Assembly (NCBI GenBank): GCA_937874445.1
Contig: CALNAL010000370.1
Span: 1 to 15,736 of the forward strand
Reading direction: 5' to 3'
From: an uncultured Acetobacteraceae bacterium
Lineage (GTDB): Bacteria; Pseudomonadota; Alphaproteobacteria; Acetobacterales; Acetobacteraceae
DNA length: 15,736 nt
Positions 12,866 to 15,736 of this stretch are shown here, piece after piece. Within the stretch, counting starts at the first letter, position 1; every line of letters begins with the position of its first letter. The translations under genes and the position numbers were made by a program. The notes under the pieces are model-generated. The model saw only the letters and a program-made list of their open reading frames with translations. It did not search any database and had not been told where the DNA came from.

Positions 12866-14224
12866 TCAGCCCGGAGCCTTCGGCGCGAGCGTGACGCAGC
12901 TGCCGAGCATGCGCAGGATGTCCTCGATGGCCGCGGGCATCTGGCTTTCCCGCACGGTGAGGCTGTCCACCCACCGGCCGCCCGTCGTGTAGATCGCGAG
13001 TTCCAGATCCGCCCCGGCGCGCGCGGGAACGCAGACGACATCCTCCCCGGCCGCCTCGCGCCGTGCCATCGCGACGAACTCGCGGATTTCCTCCAGCCCG
13101 CCGACCTGCCCGCGCGCCTCCTCCACGAAATCGGCAATCTCCGCCCCGGCTTCGGAGAGCGAAACCAGCGACAGGGGAACACACCCCTTCGCCTGGAATA
13201 CCTCGGAGCGCCAGCGCGCGAAGGCCGCCTCCCGTGCCGCCTCTTCGGGCGCCGTGTCGTCCTCCTCCGCCTCCCCCGGCGGTCCTTTGGAAACGATCTC
13301 CTCCCAGCTCGGAACCGCCCAGTCGATCCGCGCCCCGAGCAACACGCCGAACCCGGAAGCCGCCAGGTCGTCCCTGTCCGCGGGGGGCAGGCCCGCCGGT
13401 TCGCCGCCGGCGGCCATCTCGGTCAGCAGGCGCCGGACAGCGGTCGGCGCGAGCGCGGCAAGCGCCTCCGGCGCGCGCCAGCCGGAGAGAAAGCGCACGT
13501 CGTGGTTCGGAGCCAGGGCGCCGGCGGCCAGGAACCCGGCGGCAAGGTCCTCCGCATCCGGAACGTCCGCCGGCGGCAACGCAACCGGCAGCGCGACCAG
13601 TTCCGCCCAGCCGGACGGCCCCACCTCGGCGGCGCCGGCCAGATCGCACAAATCCGCCCGGAGTTCCTCGGCGCCCGCCTCGTCCATGGCGTCGCGCGCC
13701 TTCCGGACGGCCAGGTCGAGCACGTCGGCCCGCCCGGCCTCGATGCAGTCCTCGGCCAGTTCCTCGAAGGCGACCCGGTCGGGGTCCTCGTCCGCGTAGC
13801 CGTCGAGCAACTCGTCGGCGAGCGGCCCCGGCGCCCTGCCGAGGCGCGGCGTCGGCGGCGGCGCGAGCGCGAGGTCGACGCCAAGCGCTTCCAGGGCCGC
13901 GGCGCCGCCGAGAAACCCGGTGCGGTTGCGCCACGCCCGGCGTGCCTCCGGCGTGTCGGCGCGCCCCGCCATCCAGCGCCGGAACGCCGAGCGGTCGGCC
14001 CGCTGGACGAAGATCCGCACTCCCGCCTCGGCCAGTTCGGCGGCAACGGCGCGGGTCATCGCGTCGGTCAGGGCGAGGTCGGACTCGCCCGGCCGCAAGG
14101 TATCCAGGGTCTCCGCGTCGGGAAACACCGTGAACAGCACGGCGTCCAGCTCCGGGGCGAAATCCCGCGCCAGTGCGACGGCTTCGGCAATGGCGGCTTC
14201 GTAAGGGTCGGCAGAAGGCAACAT
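12866..14224 (-). CDS. Hypothetical protein, 452 residues, no recognised domain
   Basis: I do not recognise this protein. It has no signal peptide or membrane segment, so it is probably cytoplasmic. It is acidic and alanine-rich. An N-terminal part (about 1-115) has alternating helices and strands (AVLFTVFPD; VRIFVQRADRS; RRWMAGR). The middle (115-320) is rich in A, D, E, P and L, and a very acidic linker lies near 320-335 (GEAEEDDTAPEE). The C-terminal part (about 350-452) has a strand-like stretch DLELAIYTTGGRW and ends in a helix, DILRMLGSC. Third codon positions are mostly G or C, as expected for a real gene of this genome. The overlapping plus-strand frame encodes Arg/Pro-rich nonsense. 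A GGGAAAG lies just upstream of the ATG. It stands alone between the island and a repeat element. Confidence 0.7.
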   Translation of the reverse strand: MLPSADPYEAAIAEAVALARDFAPELDAVLFTVFPDAETLDTLRPGESDLALTDAMTRAVAAELAEAGVRIFVQRADRSAFRRWMAGRADTPEARRAWRNRTGFLGGAAALEALGVDLALAPPPTPRLGRAPGPLADELLDGYADEDPDRVAFEELAEDCIEAGRADVLDLAVRKARDAMDEAGAEELRADLCDLAGAAEVGPSGWAELVALPVALPPADVPDAEDLAAGFLAAGALAPNHDVRFLSGWRAPEALAALAPTAVRRLLTEMAAGGEPAGLPPADRDDLAASGFGVLLGARIDWAVPSWEEIVSKGPPGEAEEDDTAPEEAAREAAFARWRSEVFQAKGCVPLSLVSLSEAGAEIADFVEEARGQVGGLEEIREFVAMARREAAGEDVVCVPARAGADLELAIYTTGGRWVDSLTVRESQMPAAIEDILRMLGSCVTLAPKAPG

Positions 14225-14288
14225 GACAGCTTTCCCGCAGGGAAGCCGACCATACGCACCGCCGGAAGCACCGGCAATCGCCGCCGGG

Positions 14289-14396
14289 CTAGAGCAGATC
14301 GCGATCCGGCGGAATCGCCGGGGCGCGTGACTCTGCCCGGGGAAACAAAGAGCTAGAACATTTTCCGTGAGCCCGTGCGAACGGAAAATGCTCTAG
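14289..14396. repeat. Composite palindromic intergenic element
   Basis: The block is bounded by perfect 8-base inverted repeats, CTAGAGCA at 14289-14296 and TGCTCTAG at 14389-14396. Inside it are two hairpins. CCGGCG/CGCCGG lies at 14306-14321 around GAAT. A larger one has arms CTAGAACATTTTCCGT (14353-14368) and ACGGAAAATGCTCTAG (14381-14396), 16 bp with one mismatch and a 12-base loop. AGAGCA-type palindromes of this look are common dispersed repeats in alphaproteobacteria, from memory. It may act as a terminator or be a non-autonomous mobile repeat. Confidence 0.7.
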
Positions 14397-14430
14397 GCAG
14401 GGAAGGGAGCCGCCCTGTAAGTATTGGGTT

Positions 14431-14928
14431 ATGGTCACTCTCTATGTTGATGCCGATGCCTGCCCGGTGCGCGACGAGGCTGTCGGCTTTGCCGATCGGC
14501 ATGGCTTGAAGGTGTATCTCGTGGCGAACGGCAGCCGGCCGCCGCCCCGCCCGCGCTCCCCGCACGCCGAAGTCGTCATCGTCGCGGAAGGGGCCGACAA
14601 GGCGGACGACTGGATCGCCGAACACATCGCCGCCGGCGACATCTGCGTGACGGCGGATATTCCCCTGGCGTCGCGCTGCCTCGCCGCCGGGGCCAAGGCC
14701 GTGTCGCCGCGCGGGCACCGGTGGAGCGAGGACAACATCGGCATGGCTCTCGCAGGCCGCGAGATTTCCCGGCACCTGCGCGAAATGGGCCAGGAAACAC
14801 GCCACGCCCCGATGGCGCGCGACGACAAGTCCCGCTTTCTGGTGACGCTCGACGCCGCGTTGAACGAACGTCCGTCCGCGGCTCTTCTCCGCAAGCCGGA
14901 TGGCGTCATGCCGGGCTGGAACGAATAA
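14431..14928 (+). CDS. yaiI: YaiI/YqxD family protein (UPF0178)
   Basis: This 165-residue cytoplasmic protein belongs to UPF0178, a conserved family without a proven activity. Its N-terminal aspartates (D7, D9 in YVDADACPV) and late acidic residues suggest a PIN-like, metal-binding nuclease fold, which is inference. Family landmarks are VDADACPVR (6-14), VANGS (31-35), GADKADDWI (54-62), CVTADIPLA (72-80), the EDNIG segment (100-104) and DDKSRFLVTLDAAL (131-144). Length is typical. The ATG at 14431 begins exactly at the family N-terminus, but there is no strong ribosome site. A purine run, GGAAGGGAG, lies 22-30 bases upstream, too far for good function. The palindromic element ends 34 bases before the start. 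Confidence 0.92.
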   Translation: MVTLYVDADACPVRDEAVGFADRHGLKVYLVANGSRPPPRPRSPHAEVVIVAEGADKADDWIAEHIAAGDICVTADIPLASRCLAAGAKAVSPRGHRWSEDNIGMALAGREISRHLREMGQETRHAPMARDDKSRFLVTLDAALNERPSAALLRKPDGVMPGWNE

Positions 14929-14997
14929 AGCCGTCGCCAGCCCCCCGGGCCGGGAAGGCACGCCCGCGCCTCCCCGACCGACGGATCAATTGGCGAA

Positions 14998-15477
14998 TTA
15001 CTTGATCGGGCAGCTCGCGCGGGAGAACAGCTTCCACTTCCCGCCGACCTTGTGCCAGACCTGCGTCACCTTGATGTAGGAATGGCCGATCGAGCCGTCC
15101 GGCATGATGTCGGCGCCGTCCCAGGTATGGCGGATCACGCCGATGCCGGGGCCGTACATCCGCACCATGACGTCGCTGAACACCAGGGTCTTGTAGTTCA
15201 CCTTGCCGGCCAGGCTGTCGACGAACGACTTCTTGGTATCCACCTTGTGCCCGTCGGAGTGGGCGTAGATCACCTGGTCGTCGAGCAGGGCATTCAGGGT
15301 CTTGGCGTCGCCGTTGATGATGGCGACGCGCATCTTTTCCAGGATGCCGGTCAGGGTCGCCTCGTCCTTGGACATGTCCGCCGCGAAGGCGACCGAACTC
15401 GCCAGCGGCATCGCGACCGCGGCTCCCAGACCAGCCAGCAACAGCCGCCGATCACAGCGAACCGACACGTTCGACAT
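14998..15477 (-). CDS. Tat-exported NTF2/SnoaL-like (DUF4440-type) protein
   Basis: This 159-residue protein appears to be exported and folded as a small NTF2-like cone. The N-terminus has a twin-arginine motif, R10-R11 followed by LLLAG, then a hydrophobic stretch and a likely AFA cleavage site near 32. Twin-arginine signals usually serve proteins that fold before export. The mature part shows the DUF4440/SnoaL-like pattern: an early helix ATLTGILEKMRVAIINGDAK, LLDDQVIYAHSDGHKVD (64-80), and the closing strands VTQVWHKVGGKWKLFSRAS. NTF2-like proteins range from enzymes to ligand binders, so no reaction can be named. ATG at 15477 is chosen because GAGGGAGG sits six bases upstream; an in-frame extension to 15579 would put the signal peptide inside the protein. 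A candidate promoter lies at 15600-15628. Confidence 0.85.
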   Translation of the reverse strand: MSNVSVRCDRRLLLAGLGAAVAMPLASSVAFAADMSKDEATLTGILEKMRVAIINGDAKTLNALLDDQVIYAHSDGHKVDTKKSFVDSLAGKVNYKTLVFSDVMVRMYGPGIGVIRHTWDGADIMPDGSIGHSYIKVTQVWHKVGGKWKLFSRASCPIK

Positions 15478-15483
15478 CGAAAT

Positions 15484-15491
15484 CCTCCCTC
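15484..15491 (-). promoter_or_regulatory. Ribosome-binding site that fixes the NTF2-like start
   Basis: On the minus strand GAGGGAGG is followed by six bases and ATG at 15477. This supports the internal start that exposes the twin-arginine signal. Confidence 0.8.
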
Positions 15492-15599
15492 GTTTTTCCT
15501 CTCTCGGAACAACCGAGCTCGCCACGCTGCGTGCGGTGAAAAGCCAGGGGAGGTCACCGGAGTCGGCAGCGCACGGCACACCATTCCGGAGAGGTTACA

Positions 15600-15628
15600 A
15601 TTTTATACGAAACGCAAATCCTCCACAA
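15600..15628 (-). promoter_or_regulatory. Candidate sigma70-type promoter for the NTF2-like gene
   Basis: On the minus strand TTGTGG (15623-15628) and TAAAAT (15600-15605) are separated by 17 bases, in the only AT-rich patch near this gene. The leader to the ATG would be a little over 100 bases. The match to TTGACA/TATAAT is fair rather than perfect. Confidence 0.4.
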
Positions 15629-15736
15629 GGGCGAACCGGCCGGGCGGCCGCCGGTCCCGCCGGGCCGACCTCTCCCGCAAGCGCCGCGCCGCCGTCGTGG
15701 ACCAGACCGCCGCCGCCTATATGCTCCAGGCCGCCC
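15629..15736. other. GC-rich window end without an established gene
   Basis: A plus-strand frame stays open to the window end and would encode an arginine/alanine-rich segment (…RRADLSRKRRAAVVDQTAAAYMLQAA). I see no ATG with a ribosome site, except an ATG at 15721 only 16 bases from the end. It may be the beginning of a gene continuing beyond the window, or ordinary GC-rich spacer. Confidence 0.3.

Noticed and set aside
12767..14356. Plus-strand open frame of 529 residues opposite the 452-residue orphan
   Set aside because: Its translation is Arg/Pro/Gly-rich and low in complexity. The minus-strand frame has balanced composition, G/C third positions and a purine-rich site before its ATG.
1..15736. 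CRISPR arrays, tRNA or rRNA genes
   Set aside because: I saw no regularly spaced repeats, no tRNA-like cloverleaf and no rRNA-like sequence on either strand.

Overview
The window looks like one end of a draft contig from a GC-rich alphaproteobacterium. The coding regions strongly prefer G or C at third codon positions. Alphaproteobacterial-style palindromic intergenic elements lie between genes, and the gene families fit that group (Rhodospirillales is my best guess, held weakly). The first 48 bases are not genomic. They are an Illumina P5/i5 tail plus the Nextera read-1 transposon end, so genomic sequence starts at 49, only four bases before the first start codon.

Left part (49-5658): a complete three-gene polar amino acid ABC importer (binding protein, permease, ATPase; 53-2629, + strand) is followed by a degenerate-receiver HD-GYP protein (2930-4129, +) and a YciA-type acyl-CoA thioesterase (4244-4618, +). 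A zinc alcohol dehydrogenase (4621-5658, -) meets the thioesterase tail to tail with two bases between them.

Middle (5881-9512): a tightly spaced minus-strand pair encodes a family 5 (dipeptide/nickel type) solute-binding protein and a creatininase-family amidohydrolase. The alcohol dehydrogenase lies downstream on the same strand, beyond two strong hairpins. Divergent from the pair is a PfkB-type phosphofructokinase (8580-9512, +), closed by two back-to-back hairpins.

Accessory island (about 9600-12830): this stretch is AT-richer and all its genes are on the minus strand. It holds a predicted membrane-anchored coiled-coil protein of unknown function (11868-12620) and a DUF2971 protein (9819-10730). 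Between them is a decayed IS3-family element (10755-11850) whose transposase has lost most of its catalytic core. Without the IS, the two flanking genes would be about 41 bp apart in the same direction, so they look like a two-gene operon split by the insertion. This is the best candidate in the window for an undescribed system.

Right part (12866-15736): a 452-residue orphan hypothetical protein (-), a composite palindromic repeat at 14289-14396, a YaiI/YqxD (UPF0178) protein (+), and a small Tat-type exported NTF2/SnoaL-like protein (-) with a plausible sigma70-type promoter. The last 100 bases are GC-rich with no gene I can establish.
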